Assembly (NCBI GenBank): GCA_963588905.1
Contig: CAVAJF010000013.1
Span: forward strand, 76,255-140,254
Reading direction: 5' to 3'
Origin: Butyricicoccus_A sp963588905
GTDB lineage: Bacteria > Bacillota > Clostridia > Oscillospirales > Butyricicoccaceae
Length of the DNA: 64,000 nucleotides
In this document: piece after piece, positions 33,980-42,518 of the stretch
Position numbering within the stretch: the stretch's first letter is position 1
Layout: every line of letters starts with the position of its first letter
The notes under the pieces: generated by a model
Database searches by the model: none
What the model was told of the DNA's origin: nothing
What the model saw: the letters and a program-made list of their open reading frames with translations, nothing else
Position numbers and translations under genes: made by a program

Positions 33980-34014
33980 AGGCAAATTTGTCCGGCAAAT
34001 GCCGGATTTTTGCC
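33980..34014 (-). terminator. Hairpin after the sigma/anti-sigma gene
   Basis: AGGCAAA and TTTGCCT arms flank an inner TCCGGC/GCCGGA stem (33991-33996 and 34001-34006) just after the stop at 34027. The T-tract on the minus strand is weak. Confidence 0.5.
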
Positions 34015-34026
34015 TATCATTCGTCG

Positions 34027-35286
34027 CTATTCTCGCTCTTGTGTCTGCCGAATGACGATAAACAGCCCCTGAGACGCCGTCGGCGTGATAACCAGCTGAT
34101 CGTTACTGACAGATTCCAGCTCATAGCCAACCGACTCCATGCCCTCGGCAAGTCTCTGCATCATTTCCAGCCCGCCGTCTACGCAGTAGTATTCTACGCC
34201 GTCCTCTGCCGCAATCAGCTCTGCCGACGCAGACAGCTCTGGCAGACCGGCATTGCCCGCCGCTGCAATTACATAAGAATAGCTCATATCCGTCACAGCC
34301 TCCGGCAAACGCAGATTCTGAGACAAAACACTGCTGCTTTGGGTGCTGTTCTTCTGCACGGACGCTTCCTGTTTGGTCGTATTGACAAACAAACCACCCA
34401 ACACACCGGAACAAACCAGCAGCGTAAAAATCGTCGCAAAACACGCCAATGCTACAACCGGGATGCGCAGCCCCAGCGCCCGCCAGCCGGCTCGCTCTCT
34501 CTGCTGACGCACAGCACTGCTGACCACCTCGTCACGCAGCTCTTCCGGCGCTTTTTCCTCCTCCATATGCGACAGCTCACGGCCAATCAGCGTCAAGTCG
34601 TTGAGATATGCCGCACAGCGCGAACACTCTTGGATATGATCGAGCAGTGCGGTCTTATCATCCTCTTCCATGCATTCATCGACATATTGGCTGCACAGCT
34701 CCTGAAAGCGCTGGCAATCTCGACCTTCTCCGCGCTTATCTGGCTGCGGCAACGCGCCCTGCCGCACAAGCAGCTCGCGCAGATTGCGCCGCGCACGGGA
34801 AATACGCAGGCGCACGCCGTTGAGATCCAATTTGAGTACCTGTCCCGTTTCTGCATCGCTCAGACCAATCAAGTCGCGTAGCAGCAATACCTCTCTCTGC
34901 TGGCGGGTCAAGCGCAGCAGCTGCGTTTGAATCGCCGCATCCAGCTCAATCGGCTCCTGCTTGTGTCCGTGTTTTCCGTGCGGAATTTCTCGCAGACGAA
35001 AGACAGCCATCGTGCCTTTCGCACTGCGCTTGCGCTTTTGAATGTCCGCGCAGACATCCGTCGCAAGGCGCAGTGCCCAAATGGACAGGCGCAGCTCCAT
35101 ATTGCGGTGCAGCTTGCGATATACCTGATTGAATGTTTCAATCGTCGCCTGTCGTGCCTCTTGTTCTTCACCCAGATAACGCAGTGCATACTGATAGACG
35201 CGCGGCTCCAGCCGGTCAACCAGTCGGGAGAAGGCGTCCTCATCTCCGCTGAGAACTCGTTCTACCAGACTATTTTCGTCAAACAT
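34027..35286 (-). CDS. ECF-type sigma factor fused to a membrane anti-sigma domain
   Basis: A 419-residue single polypeptide. Residues 5-85 are a sigma-70 region 2 (EDAFSRLVDRLEPRVYQYALRYLG), and 118-172 a region 4 helix-turn-helix (LTRQQREVLLLRDLIGLSDAETGQVL). Residues 190-230 resemble a zinc-finger anti-sigma (zf-HC2) with C191/C198, H217-x3-C221-x2-C224. A membrane helix follows at about 275-300, and then an exported domain of some 120 residues of unknown type. Sigma and anti-sigma are usually separate proteins, so this is a self-contained membrane-tethered regulator. It begins 3 nt after dusB, which suggests cotranscription. Release by proteolysis or ligand-driven exposure is inference. 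Confidence 0.82.
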   Translation of the reverse strand: MFDENSLVERVLSGDEDAFSRLVDRLEPRVYQYALRYLGEEQEARQATIETFNQVYRKLHRNMELRLSIWALRLATDVCADIQKRKRSAKGTMAVFRLREIPHGKHGHKQEPIELDAAIQTQLLRLTRQQREVLLLRDLIGLSDAETGQVLKLDLNGVRLRISRARRNLRELLVRQGALPQPDKRGEGRDCQRFQELCSQYVDECMEEDDKTALLDHIQECSRCAAYLNDLTLIGRELSHMEEEKAPEELRDEVVSSAVRQQRERAGWRALGLRIPVVALACFATIFTLLVCSGVLGGLFVNTTKQEASVQKNSTQSSSVLSQNLRLPEAVTDMSYSYVIAAAGNAGLPELSASAELIAAEDGVEYYCVDGGLEMMQRLAEGMESVGYELESVSNDQLVITPTASQGLFIVIRQTQERE

Positions 35287-35289
35287 GCG

Positions 35290-36267
35290 TTATCCCTCCA
35301 GTTTTGCCGCTTCTGTCAGCATGGCATCCAGTTCTTCAAACGAATCGAGTTCCGAAATGCCCGCCTTGAGACGCTTGGTTCCGCGCACGCCCTTTAAATA
35401 CCAGGCGATGTGCTTGCGCGCCTGCAGCATTGCGATGTGCTCGCCCTTTTGCTCTGCCGCCAGAACAATCTGTCTGCGTGCGGTTTCCAGCCGCTCATGC
35501 AGCGGCGGAAGCGGCGGCACCGACTGTCCTGCCAGCATGGCATTGCACTGCCCAAACAGCCACGGATTGCCCAGCGCACCGCGGCCAATCATGACGGCAT
35601 CCGCGCCGGTTGCCTCCAAAATATCCATCGCCTTCTGCGCACTGTCCACGTCACCGTTTGCAATGACCGGAATCGACACCGCCTGCTTTACTTGTGCAAT
35701 CGCATCCCAGTCCGCTTTTCCGGCATACATCTGCGCTCTGGTGCGGCCGTGCAGCGTGATCGCCGCCGCGCCTGCCGCCTCTGCCATCTTGGCAAAGTCC
35801 AAATAGTTCTGGCTATCAGCATCCCAGCCCTTGCGGAATTTCACCGTTACCGGCACATCGACAGCCTTTACAACAGCGCGAATAATCTCTTCCGCCAGCT
35901 TCGGCTGACACATCAACGCGCTGCCGTCGCCGCCCTTGACGATTTTAGGTGCCGGACAGCCCATATTGATGTCAAGCAGCTGTGCACCGGAAATATCCAA
36001 TGCTTTTTTTGCCCCATCCGCCATATACGCCGGATTGCTGCCAAAAATCTGTACCCATCCCGGCTTCTCTGCCGGAGCCAGAGAAAGCAGTTCCCGTGTC
36101 TTTTTGTCCTGAAACAGCAGAGCCTGCGTGGAAATCATCTCGCTGATCGTTGCCGCTGCACCGCATTCTCGGCAGATCTGCCGGAACGCCCGATCCGTCA
36201 CGCCCGCCATCGGCGCCATGATAAATCGTCCGTCAATCTTTACATTTCCAATCCCAAACCCTGTCAT
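35290..36267 (-). CDS. dusB: tRNA-dihydrouridine synthase
   Basis: An FMN enzyme of 325 residues that reduces uridines in the tRNA D-loop. APMAGVTDRAFRQICRECGA starts the TIM barrel; the catalytic cysteine is in DINMGCPAPKIVKGGDGSALM; FRKGWD, LHGRTRAQMYAGKADW and GDVDS are further signatures. ATG 36267 with AGGAGA is chosen over longer in-frame starts that run across the promoter. Confidence 0.95.
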   Translation of the reverse strand: MTGFGIGNVKIDGRFIMAPMAGVTDRAFRQICRECGAAATISEMISTQALLFQDKKTRELLSLAPAEKPGWVQIFGSNPAYMADGAKKALDISGAQLLDINMGCPAPKIVKGGDGSALMCQPKLAEEIIRAVVKAVDVPVTVKFRKGWDADSQNYLDFAKMAEAAGAAAITLHGRTRAQMYAGKADWDAIAQVKQAVSIPVIANGDVDSAQKAMDILEATGADAVMIGRGALGNPWLFGQCNAMLAGQSVPPLPPLHERLETARRQIVLAAEQKGEHIAMLQARKHIAWYLKGVRGTKRLKAGISELDSFEELDAMLTEAAKLEG

Positions 36268-36310
36268 ATGCTTTCTCCTGCTATTCGTTGTGTCAGATAT
36301 ACTTGTTATC

Positions 36311-36339
36311 AGTGTAGCATTGTTTCGCTGGTTTGACAA
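36311..36339 (-). promoter_or_regulatory. SigA-type promoter of dusB and the sigma fusion gene
   Basis: TTGTCA (36334-36339), 17 nt, TACACT (36311-36316) on the minus strand. Confidence 0.7.
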
Positions 36340-36341
36340 GC

Positions 36342-36373
36342 AAAAAGGGACTTCCGAAAACCGGAAATCCCTT
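36342..36373 (-). terminator. Terminator of the DedA gene
   Basis: AAGGGA-TTCCG type stem (36347-36356 with 36362-36371), loop TTTT, followed on the minus strand by TTTTTGCTTG. Confidence 0.8.
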
Positions 36374-36385
36374 CCTATTCTAGGT

Positions 36386-36892
36386 TTAGTGGGCAAAATT
36401 GAGTGCATGTCCCAAGAAATAGCCCGCACTGACAAACGCGGCATTGTAACACACAATTCCCAGCGCGCTGGCCGTCAAAAACGAAATCGGTTCTACCTCA
36501 CAGACACCCGCCGGAAGCGGCAGCAGTGTCCGCACGACAGGCAGAATGCGTCCGATAAAAATCTTAAGAAAGCTCCTATGATGTAGGTATTCTTCACAGC
36601 GTTCACACGCATGTTTAATTTTCGGCCCACGTGCCTTGAGCCAGTGCATAAGCGGATGGCCGCCCAATCGACCGATATAATACATCACTGTTGTTCCTAT
36701 CATACCTCCGACAACCGTCAGCACAATGGCAAACCACAGCGACATTTGACCGGTCGCGGCGTAAATGCCTGCGGCAGGCAGCACAACGCCCGCCGGCATT
36801 CCCGGACAGTTCATCGCTTCCAGACAAGTAATCACCAAAAAGACAACGGCGCCGTATTTGGCGATCCATTCCATAATGGTATTGACATCCAC
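36386..36892 (-). CDS. DedA/VTT-domain membrane protein
   Basis: A 168-residue inner-membrane protein of the DedA superfamily, some members of which flip undecaprenyl phosphate or phospholipids. The family signature is visible: re-entrant ECMNCPGMPAGVVLPAAG-like segment near residue 25 (LEAMNCPGMPAGVVLPAAG), then GGMIGTTVMYYIGRLGG and the second re-entrant loop FIGRILPVVRTLLPLPAGV with the conserved arginine. The start is GTG (36892); an internal ATG at residue 7 is an alternative. It is slightly shorter than the usual 190-220 residues. Confidence 0.85.
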   Translation of the reverse strand: MDVNTIMEWIAKYGAVVFLVITCLEAMNCPGMPAGVVLPAAGIYAATGQMSLWFAIVLTVVGGMIGTTVMYYIGRLGGHPLMHWLKARGPKIKHACERCEEYLHHRSFLKIFIGRILPVVRTLLPLPAGVCEVEPISFLTASALGIVCYNAAFVSAGYFLGHALNFAH

Positions 36893-36933
36893 GGTTCCCC
36901 TGACCTCACTTTCGATTCGGGTTTCGCGGTACC

Positions 36934-37182
36934 TTACTCTTTCTCTTGCGTATGCTCTTCGTCGGTCTTTTGCTCTATCTGTTTCGTCTCGTCCTCATCG
37001 TCCTCCCATTTCTCGCTGAGAATTTCATCCAGCATAGATCCGGGCTTACGCGGCATATGATGAATCAATTTTCCACCCAGTCCAAACACAACGGCAAACA
37101 TACCAAAGAATAACAGGATGGGGTATATTTCTTCTTTGATTTCCGGTGTCAGCGCCAGCAGCGGCGCAATGTGCATCAGCAT
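36934..37182 (-). CDS. Small membrane protein with acidic tail, unknown
   Basis: An 82-residue protein with one clear hydrophobic helix (YPILLFFGMFAVVFGLGGKLI, about residues 20-40), then HHMPRKP, and a highly acidic C-terminal tail (WEDDEDETKQIEQKTDEE). AAAGGAGC precedes the ATG. It lies 41 nt upstream of the DedA gene and is probably in the same transcript. No family recognised. Confidence 0.65.
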   Translation of the reverse strand: MLMHIAPLLALTPEIKEEIYPILLFFGMFAVVFGLGGKLIHHMPRKPGSMLDEILSEKWEDDEDETKQIEQKTDEEHTQEKE

Positions 37183-37280
37183 ATTTTGCTCCTTTCCCGT
37201 TTTCTTCTGCGTTTATCATAGTCTCTTTTTGTCGCAGATGCAAGCGCATGTACAGAGTTTTACATTCTATTCACACACGT

Positions 37281-37313
37281 AAAAACGCAGGCGGTATTAC
37301 ACGCCTGCGTTTC
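37281..37313. terminator. Bidirectional terminator after spoIIE
   Basis: ACGCAGGCG (37285-37293) and CGCCTGCGT (37302-37310) with A-rich left and TTCTTT right flanks; T-run on both strands. It ends spoIIE on the minus strand. Confidence 0.85.
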
Positions 37314-37320
37314 TTTCGTA

Positions 37321-39636
37321 TTATTCTTTGCGTCTGCCGAGATATACGACCACTGCACTCATATCATCCGGCGCACCGCGCGCCGAGCCTTCCAGCACAA
37401 TTCTCGCTGCCAGCTCCCGCGCAGACAGACGCAAACTGTCCGACAGCAAATCTTCCACCCAGCCCGCATTGCTTCCGTCCGCATCGACAATGCCATCGCT
37501 GAGCAGCACCAATGCGTCCTGTCCGCCCATGCGGAACTGTGTGACATCCATATCACCGGCTTCTTCCAATCCCGCCGGAAGCGTGCTGGATAAAATGCGC
37601 CGCACGCGCACACTGCCGTCGCCATCTACCGCACGCACAAAGCTCGGCGCCGCCCCGCATTTGACGGAGACCGTCTCACCGGTAAACAAATCAATCGTAC
37701 CTATATCTAACGTTACGAATTTCTTTCCCTGTGTGCGCAGTTTGAGCGCCGGACCAATGGTGCGAACGCAGTCTGCCGCAGAAATACCGGCGCGCAAAAA
37801 TCGTTCCGCCATGCGCACGGTGCTTTCGGATTCCTCCCGCGCTTCTTCACCGGATCCCATGCCATCTGACAAGATGACACACGCCGTCCCTTCTTCTGTC
37901 GTAAAATAGCGAACACAATCACCGGAAACCTGTTGTCCCTCACGCGTGCGCGTGCCGATGCCAACCGTGATATAATACGGTTCCTGCTCCCGAAACACCA
38001 ACCGAATCCCGCTCGCCTCATACTGTGTCTCCGGCTTCGCCAAGGATACATTCATGAGTGCTCCCAAACCAGAGGTAAATCCCTCTTGACTGCGCAGAAT
38101 CCGCGACACACATTCTCCCGTCAGCTCCAAATGCAGCCGCCCGCGGCGATCTTTCCATGCTGCCACGGTTCGCACGCGCCCAAACGCCTCTGCATAGGTG
38201 CGCAGTTCTTTTTCCTGTGCCGGCAGGATCTCTGTGCCGCTGCTCATGCTCTCTCCCACCTGTTTCAAAATCCCAGTGACACCGGCATACTGCTGGGCAA
38301 TCAATTTTCTTCCCGCTTCATTTTTCTTTTGCGTCTGTCTGCGCTGAAACAGCGCATCCATTCCTTCATTGACAGCGAGGACAAAATCAGAAAATCGCAG
38401 GCACTGCGCCGCAAATCGCCCCGGAAAATCGCTGGCGGTAATATGTCCGCTGCGCAAAAGCGGACCGGAAATCGCATCCAGCGTGCGCAGCGTCGACAGC
38501 TTATCCCGTTCCCAACAGGTCTCTCGCGCCGAGCAGCGGCGACACACCCGATCGGCAGTGCGGTCAAACACGGCGCCAAGATCGCTCTCTTCTTTATGTG
38601 CTTTTCCGTTGTTCGCCAACGCCTGATACATCTCTGAAAAGGCCTCCGATGTCACCGATGCATATTGATTTGCCACACGGCTGATGCGCGCAGCATAATC
38701 GGTCGGTTTGGGATCGGTGGGAATCAGACGCTCTTTCCATTCCTCCCACAGATCTTCCGGCAACAGGACAAAGCAAACCGAGGCGACAAAGCACTCATAG
38801 ATACCAGACAGGTATCCCGCTTCTCCGCCCAGCAAATGTACTGCCGCATGTGTCAGCACAAACGCCGTGGTAAATACGATGCGCCCACCACGCAGAAAAA
38901 ATCCCGCAGCCATACCGGAAACGGCGTATACGCCCGCATAATACAGCCCGGCACCGCCCGCCGCATCCATAGCGATGCCAATGCCGACACCGCAGGCCGC
39001 ACCATAGGAAAAGCCGCCCATATAACTCATCGCCATCACGACAAACAGCGCAGCAATGCGGGCCGGACAAACAAGGTCTGCTACAGAAAACGGATATGCC
39101 GCCATGAGCAGCGTCGCCACTAAAACCAGCATTCCGCCAAAGCGAACGACCTGCGGCCGTCCACGCATCGTATCCAAAGCCGCTTCATAAAAATACGCGG
39201 CACCGCCCGCCAGCACAATGCGGCACGCAAACAGCAGCATATTTTCCCATTTAAATCCATCTGCAAAAACAAAAATAGCTCCTGTCGCTGCGACAGAAAG
39301 CGCAGACATCGCAGGGAAAAACCATCGTGCCGATGGAATCTGTGTACCGGAAAAAATCGTCGCTGCAGCCAATGTCATCAGCGCCGCCCCTGCATACGGT
39401 ACTCCTTCTGCTCCATGCATGGACAGCAGATAGCCGACAAATGTACCGAGCACTGCGCCAAAGCCGTAGCCGGTTCGGCACGCCGCCGCAGCAAATGCCA
39501 CTCCAAACGGCGCGCCGACTCCCGTAATATGTGCACAGGACAGCAAAGCCGCCCCGATAACGTACAGCGCAGATACGCCGCGTTTTCGAGCCCGCATATT
39601 TCCTGATTGTTTTCGCTGTTTCTGTTTTTCGAGCAT
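37321..39636 (-). CDS. spoIIE: Stage II sporulation protein E (membrane PP2C phosphatase)
   Basis: Dephosphorylates SpoIIAA to activate sigma-F in the forespore and helps asymmetric division. The 771 residues comprise a basic N-terminus, about ten membrane helices (30-310), a regulatory/FtsZ-binding middle with CRRCSARETCW, and a C-terminal PP2C/SpoIIE domain. The metal-binding SDGMGSGEEA, the GAAPSFVR segment and LSDGIVDADGS are visible. ATG 39636 with AGGAGGCG is preferred. Its presence indicates an endospore former. No other sporulation gene is in the window. Confidence 0.95.
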   Translation of the reverse strand: MLEKQKQRKQSGNMRARKRGVSALYVIGAALLSCAHITGVGAPFGVAFAAAACRTGYGFGAVLGTFVGYLLSMHGAEGVPYAGAALMTLAAATIFSGTQIPSARWFFPAMSALSVAATGAIFVFADGFKWENMLLFACRIVLAGGAAYFYEAALDTMRGRPQVVRFGGMLVLVATLLMAAYPFSVADLVCPARIAALFVVMAMSYMGGFSYGAACGVGIGIAMDAAGGAGLYYAGVYAVSGMAAGFFLRGGRIVFTTAFVLTHAAVHLLGGEAGYLSGIYECFVASVCFVLLPEDLWEEWKERLIPTDPKPTDYAARISRVANQYASVTSEAFSEMYQALANNGKAHKEESDLGAVFDRTADRVCRRCSARETCWERDKLSTLRTLDAISGPLLRSGHITASDFPGRFAAQCLRFSDFVLAVNEGMDALFQRRQTQKKNEAGRKLIAQQYAGVTGILKQVGESMSSGTEILPAQEKELRTYAEAFGRVRTVAAWKDRRGRLHLELTGECVSRILRSQEGFTSGLGALMNVSLAKPETQYEASGIRLVFREQEPYYITVGIGTRTREGQQVSGDCVRYFTTEEGTACVILSDGMGSGEEAREESESTVRMAERFLRAGISAADCVRTIGPALKLRTQGKKFVTLDIGTIDLFTGETVSVKCGAAPSFVRAVDGDGSVRVRRILSSTLPAGLEEAGDMDVTQFRMGGQDALVLLSDGIVDADGSNAGWVEDLLSDSLRLSARELAARIVLEGSARGAPDDMSAVVVYLGRRKE

Positions 39637-39666
39637 ATGTATTCGCGCCTCCTGTTTCATGTTTTC

Positions 39667-39700
39667 AGTATATCGAAGCGCAAATAAAAAGTCCGTCGAA
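39667..39700 (-). promoter_or_regulatory. Possible spoIIE promoter with Spo0A-like box
   Basis: TATACT (39667-39672) on the minus strand has no good -35 box. CGTCGAA (39694-39700, plus strand), one mismatch from the Spo0A box TGTCGAA, lies about 22 nt upstream. This would fit a Spo0A-activated promoter, as known for spoIIE in Bacillus. Confidence 0.3.
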
Positions 39701-39730
39701 GACACGGATGCCGGTTGCTTTTCTAGTACA

Positions 39731-39762
39731 AAAAAACGACAGTCCGCAGACTGCCGTTTTTT
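39731..39762 (-). terminator. Terminator of the fumarate reductase operon
   Basis: AAAACGACAGTC (39733-39744) pairs with GACTGCCGTTTT (39749-39760), with T-runs on both strands. Confidence 0.85.
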
Positions 39763-39763
39763 C

Positions 39764-40465
39764 TCATCGTTTCCAGATGGCCGCCGCATTAGAGCGCACC
39801 ATCAGTTCTTCTATCGGAATGCCCGCCGGACAAATGTCCTGACACGCCAGCGATTTGCCGCATCCCTCATAATAGATCCTGCGATACTGCTCGGCGAGTC
39901 TCTGCTTATGTGCCGCGTCGGTCTCCTGATCCAGCACGCGAAACGCCTGAACGCCCGCAGCGGCGCCGCCAAACGACTGCTCTGCGCAAAAATTCGGGCA
40001 AATTTCTAAGCAGCAGCCACATTGCAGGCAGCGCGCCGACTGATACCGCGCATTATGGGTGCGGGAACGCTTCTCCGCATCGCCCTCCAGCCATACTTGC
40101 ATCTCTTTGAGCCGGTCAAACAAAATGCGCCGATCCACAATCAAATCACGCACAAGCGGAAATTTGCTCAGCGGCTCCAGTACAATTACTGCGCCTTTGA
40201 CATCACGCAGAAAGACCGAGCACGCCAACCGCGGCACACCGTTGATGCGCATGGCACAAGCCCCGCATTTTCGCACCAAACAGCTGCATTCCCAGCCAAT
40301 CGGCTGCGCCGGCGCTCCGTCTGCATCACATAGCGGCGTCCGCGCATTAAGCTCGCGCAGGACATCGGCAACCGAAGCATTTCCCTCGTTTTCACACACA
40401 AAGGTCTGCCAATACGGCGTGTCCTGTGCACTGCGCTGCCGTTTGATTCGGATTTCATAGTTCAT
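39764..40465 (-). CDS. Fumarate reductase/succinate dehydrogenase iron-sulfur subunit
   Basis: A 233-residue subunit that carries electrons between the quinone site and the flavin. The ferredoxin-like [2Fe-2S] ligands are C-x4-C-x2-C in CLVRKCGAC plus a later cysteine (RLAC). The C-terminal domain has the [4Fe-4S] motif CLQCGCCLEICP and cysteines for the [3Fe-4S] centre (CGKSLACQDICP). It overlaps the flavoprotein gene by ATGA. Confidence 0.9.
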   Translation of the reverse strand: MNYEIRIKRQRSAQDTPYWQTFVCENEGNASVADVLRELNARTPLCDADGAPAQPIGWECSCLVRKCGACAMRINGVPRLACSVFLRDVKGAVIVLEPLSKFPLVRDLIVDRRILFDRLKEMQVWLEGDAEKRSRTHNARYQSARCLQCGCCLEICPNFCAEQSFGGAAAGVQAFRVLDQETDAAHKQRLAEQYRRIYYEGCGKSLACQDICPAGIPIEELMVRSNAAAIWKR

Positions 40466-41991
40466 GTCAACTCACCCCATGTAACCGCAACCTTTCCCTG
40501 CGTATACCGTGTGATGGCAGCTACGCCATACTCCTCTTTGGTTTCCGGATAGTCTGCGCGGAACTGTGCGCCGCGGCTTTCCTTCCGTTCCAGTGCACTC
40601 AGCAAGACTGCCTGTCCCAACAGAGCCAAATTGCCGGACAGAGATTGCACGGTGTGCAGCGCTTGTTTCATGGTCTCCTCTGTGCGCACAACACCAAGTG
40701 CCTGTGCCAGCGTCTCATGTAGGATTTGCTGTTCCTGCACTGACGTTTTTTCTCCCGCCGGATGCACCGAACAAGAACACGTACTGCCATCTGCCTCTGC
40801 TATCGCCGTCTGCGCCGCAATTCTGCCGCCATATATCGCGCCGAGCAGTGAATTTCCGCCCAAGCGATTGGCGCCATGATACTGTGCACAGCATTCTCCC
40901 GCCGCATAGACATTGTGCATCCTTGTGCGGTGCTGTGTATCCACTTGCAGTCCACCCATAAAATAGTGAATGCCGGGTTCCACCGGAATCGGCTGTTCTT
41001 TCGGATCTAATCCCAAGTATGTCAAGCAATCATCGCGTAACCCGGATAGTTTTTGTTCAAAAACAGTGCTGTCAAGCTCCGTCATATCCAAATAAACCGG
41101 CGTCTGCTGACGCACACGCCAAATTTCCCGCGCCGTGATGTCGCGCGGCATCAAATTGCCCAGCTCCGGATACCGTTCTTCCATGAAATACCACGGCTTG
41201 CCGTCACGCAGCGCATACAATCTGCCGCCTTCGCCGCGCGCCGCCTCACTGATGAGCAATCGTCTGCCGCCGCGCTTTGCCGTCGTCGGATGATACTGTA
41301 TCATCTCGGCATTGGCAAGCGGCAAGCCCAATCGAAACAGCTCCGCGACCGCCTCGCCGGTATTGGCAAGAGAGCCTGTCGTATCGCCAAACAATCCGTG
41401 CATTCCGCCGCACGCCATGATGACGGCATCCGCCTGAATCGGCATCTGCTCTCCCGTGTAATCATCGCGCACCACGCATCCACCGCAGGCATTTCCATCC
41501 AGCAACAGTGTTTCAAACGTGTGATGATCCAATCGCACGATGCGTTGTTCGCTCTCCCATCGGCGCACCGCATCAACCATTGCTGTGATGAGCTGTTTTC
41601 CAGTGTCGCTCTGCGCAAACGCCGTGCGCTTCTTTTTTTGTCCGCCAAATGCGCGAACGTCTATTTCATCGCTTTCCGTGCGGTTAAACTGCACGCCAAT
41701 CCGATCCAACCAGCGAACCAGTTCCGGTGCAGCCTGCGTCAGCCCGTGTACCGCTTGTGGATCCGCCAGTCCGCAGGCAGCGCGCAGCGTATCCGCTTCG
41801 TGCTGTTCCGGTGTATCGCCTTCGCCTTTGGTGTCCAGTGCCGCATTGATGCCACCCTCTGCCATGACCGACTGGGCGCGCTCTGACGGCTGCGCGGATA
41901 CCAAAATTGCCTGCTGTCCCTGCTCTGCCGCTGTCCACGCCGCAGACAGTCCGGCAAGCCCTGCGCCAACAATCAACAGTGTCTTTTTCAT
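40462..41991 (-). CDS. Fumarate reductase/succinate dehydrogenase flavoprotein subunit
   Basis: A 509-residue FAD protein resembling the Bacillus type-B SdhA. The dinucleotide motif is LLIVGAGLAGLSAAW; FGGQKKKRTAFAQSDTG, QYHPTT, ISEAARGEGGRLY, HYFMGGL and GANRLGGNSLLGAIYGG keep the catalytic Arg and His residues. The histidine that normally binds FAD covalently (RSHS-x3-QGG) is Gln here: R38-A-Q40-S-V-M-A-E-G-G. FAD is therefore probably non-covalent, which favours fumarate reduction over succinate oxidation. It overlaps both neighbours by four bases. Confidence 0.9.
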   Translation of the reverse strand: MKKTLLIVGAGLAGLSAAWTAAEQGQQAILVSAQPSERAQSVMAEGGINAALDTKGEGDTPEQHEADTLRAACGLADPQAVHGLTQAAPELVRWLDRIGVQFNRTESDEIDVRAFGGQKKKRTAFAQSDTGKQLITAMVDAVRRWESEQRIVRLDHHTFETLLLDGNACGGCVVRDDYTGEQMPIQADAVIMACGGMHGLFGDTTGSLANTGEAVAELFRLGLPLANAEMIQYHPTTAKRGGRRLLISEAARGEGGRLYALRDGKPWYFMEERYPELGNLMPRDITAREIWRVRQQTPVYLDMTELDSTVFEQKLSGLRDDCLTYLGLDPKEQPIPVEPGIHYFMGGLQVDTQHRTRMHNVYAAGECCAQYHGANRLGGNSLLGAIYGGRIAAQTAIAEADGSTCSCSVHPAGEKTSVQEQQILHETLAQALGVVRTEETMKQALHTVQSLSGNLALLGQAVLLSALERKESRGAQFRADYPETKEEYGVAAITRYTQGKVAVTWGELT

Positions 41992-42518
41992 ATCTGCCAC
42001 CTAATATAATACAGTACAATAGATCCCGCCATAAACAACAGCAGAATGGATAAGATCAAAAATAAATCTCCGCGCCGCTCCTTGTATGTGATGACACCCA
42101 GAGAAACCAGCAACGGGCGTACATTGACAAAGAGATGGACAAACAGCGCCGCAAGGAGCAGCAGCTGTGTCAGCAGTTTGACCGTTGTAAACGGCGTCAG
42201 GATATACAATCCGTCTTCGACACTGCCGAAAATTCCCATGTGAAAAAACGCAAGAATCAAAATGGCCAGCCCACTGGCTCTGCGTGTCCAAAACAGCGCG
42301 TTTTGTTTTTTATACGCCCAACCGCTCTTGGTCTGGAAGGTCTGTATCGTCAAGCGTACACCGATGCACAGATGCAGAATCAATAGAATCATGCCGATAT
42401 ATGCAAGAACTCTGCCAGAAATACTGCTGACGCCCAGCAGCACAAAGCTGCCCAGCACACCATGCAGCAGGAAGATGACGATCAGCAAGACCGACAGGAT
42501 GGTATTGAGCTTTCTCAC
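41988..42518 (-). CDS. Cytochrome b-type membrane anchor of fumarate reductase
   Basis: A 176-residue protein with about five hydrophobic helices (ILSVLLIVIFLLHG, YIGMILLILHLCIG, LAILILAFFHMG, LLTQLLLLAALFVHLFVN, LILSILLLFMAG). Histidines in helices 1, 2, 3 and 4 could bind heme b. The GTG start at 42518 with GGAGG overlaps the stop of the upstream gene. It probably passes electrons from menaquinol to the iron-sulfur subunit. Confidence 0.78.
   Translation of the reverse strand: MRKLNTILSVLLIVIFLLHGVLGSFVLLGVSSISGRVLAYIGMILLILHLCIGVRLTIQTFQTKSGWAYKKQNALFWTRRASGLAILILAFFHMGIFGSVEDGLYILTPFTTVKLLTQLLLLAALFVHLFVNVRPLLVSLGVITYKERRGDLFLILSILLLFMAGSIVLYYIRWQI

Noticed and set aside
40462..41991. 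L-aspartate oxidase (nadB)
   Set aside because: Segments such as EADTLRAACGLADPQAV are NadB-like, but the FGGQ/RTAFAQSDTG block, the SdhA-like ISEAARGEGGRLY..NLMPRDI stretch and the adjoining iron-sulfur and cytochrome b genes fit fumarate reductase.
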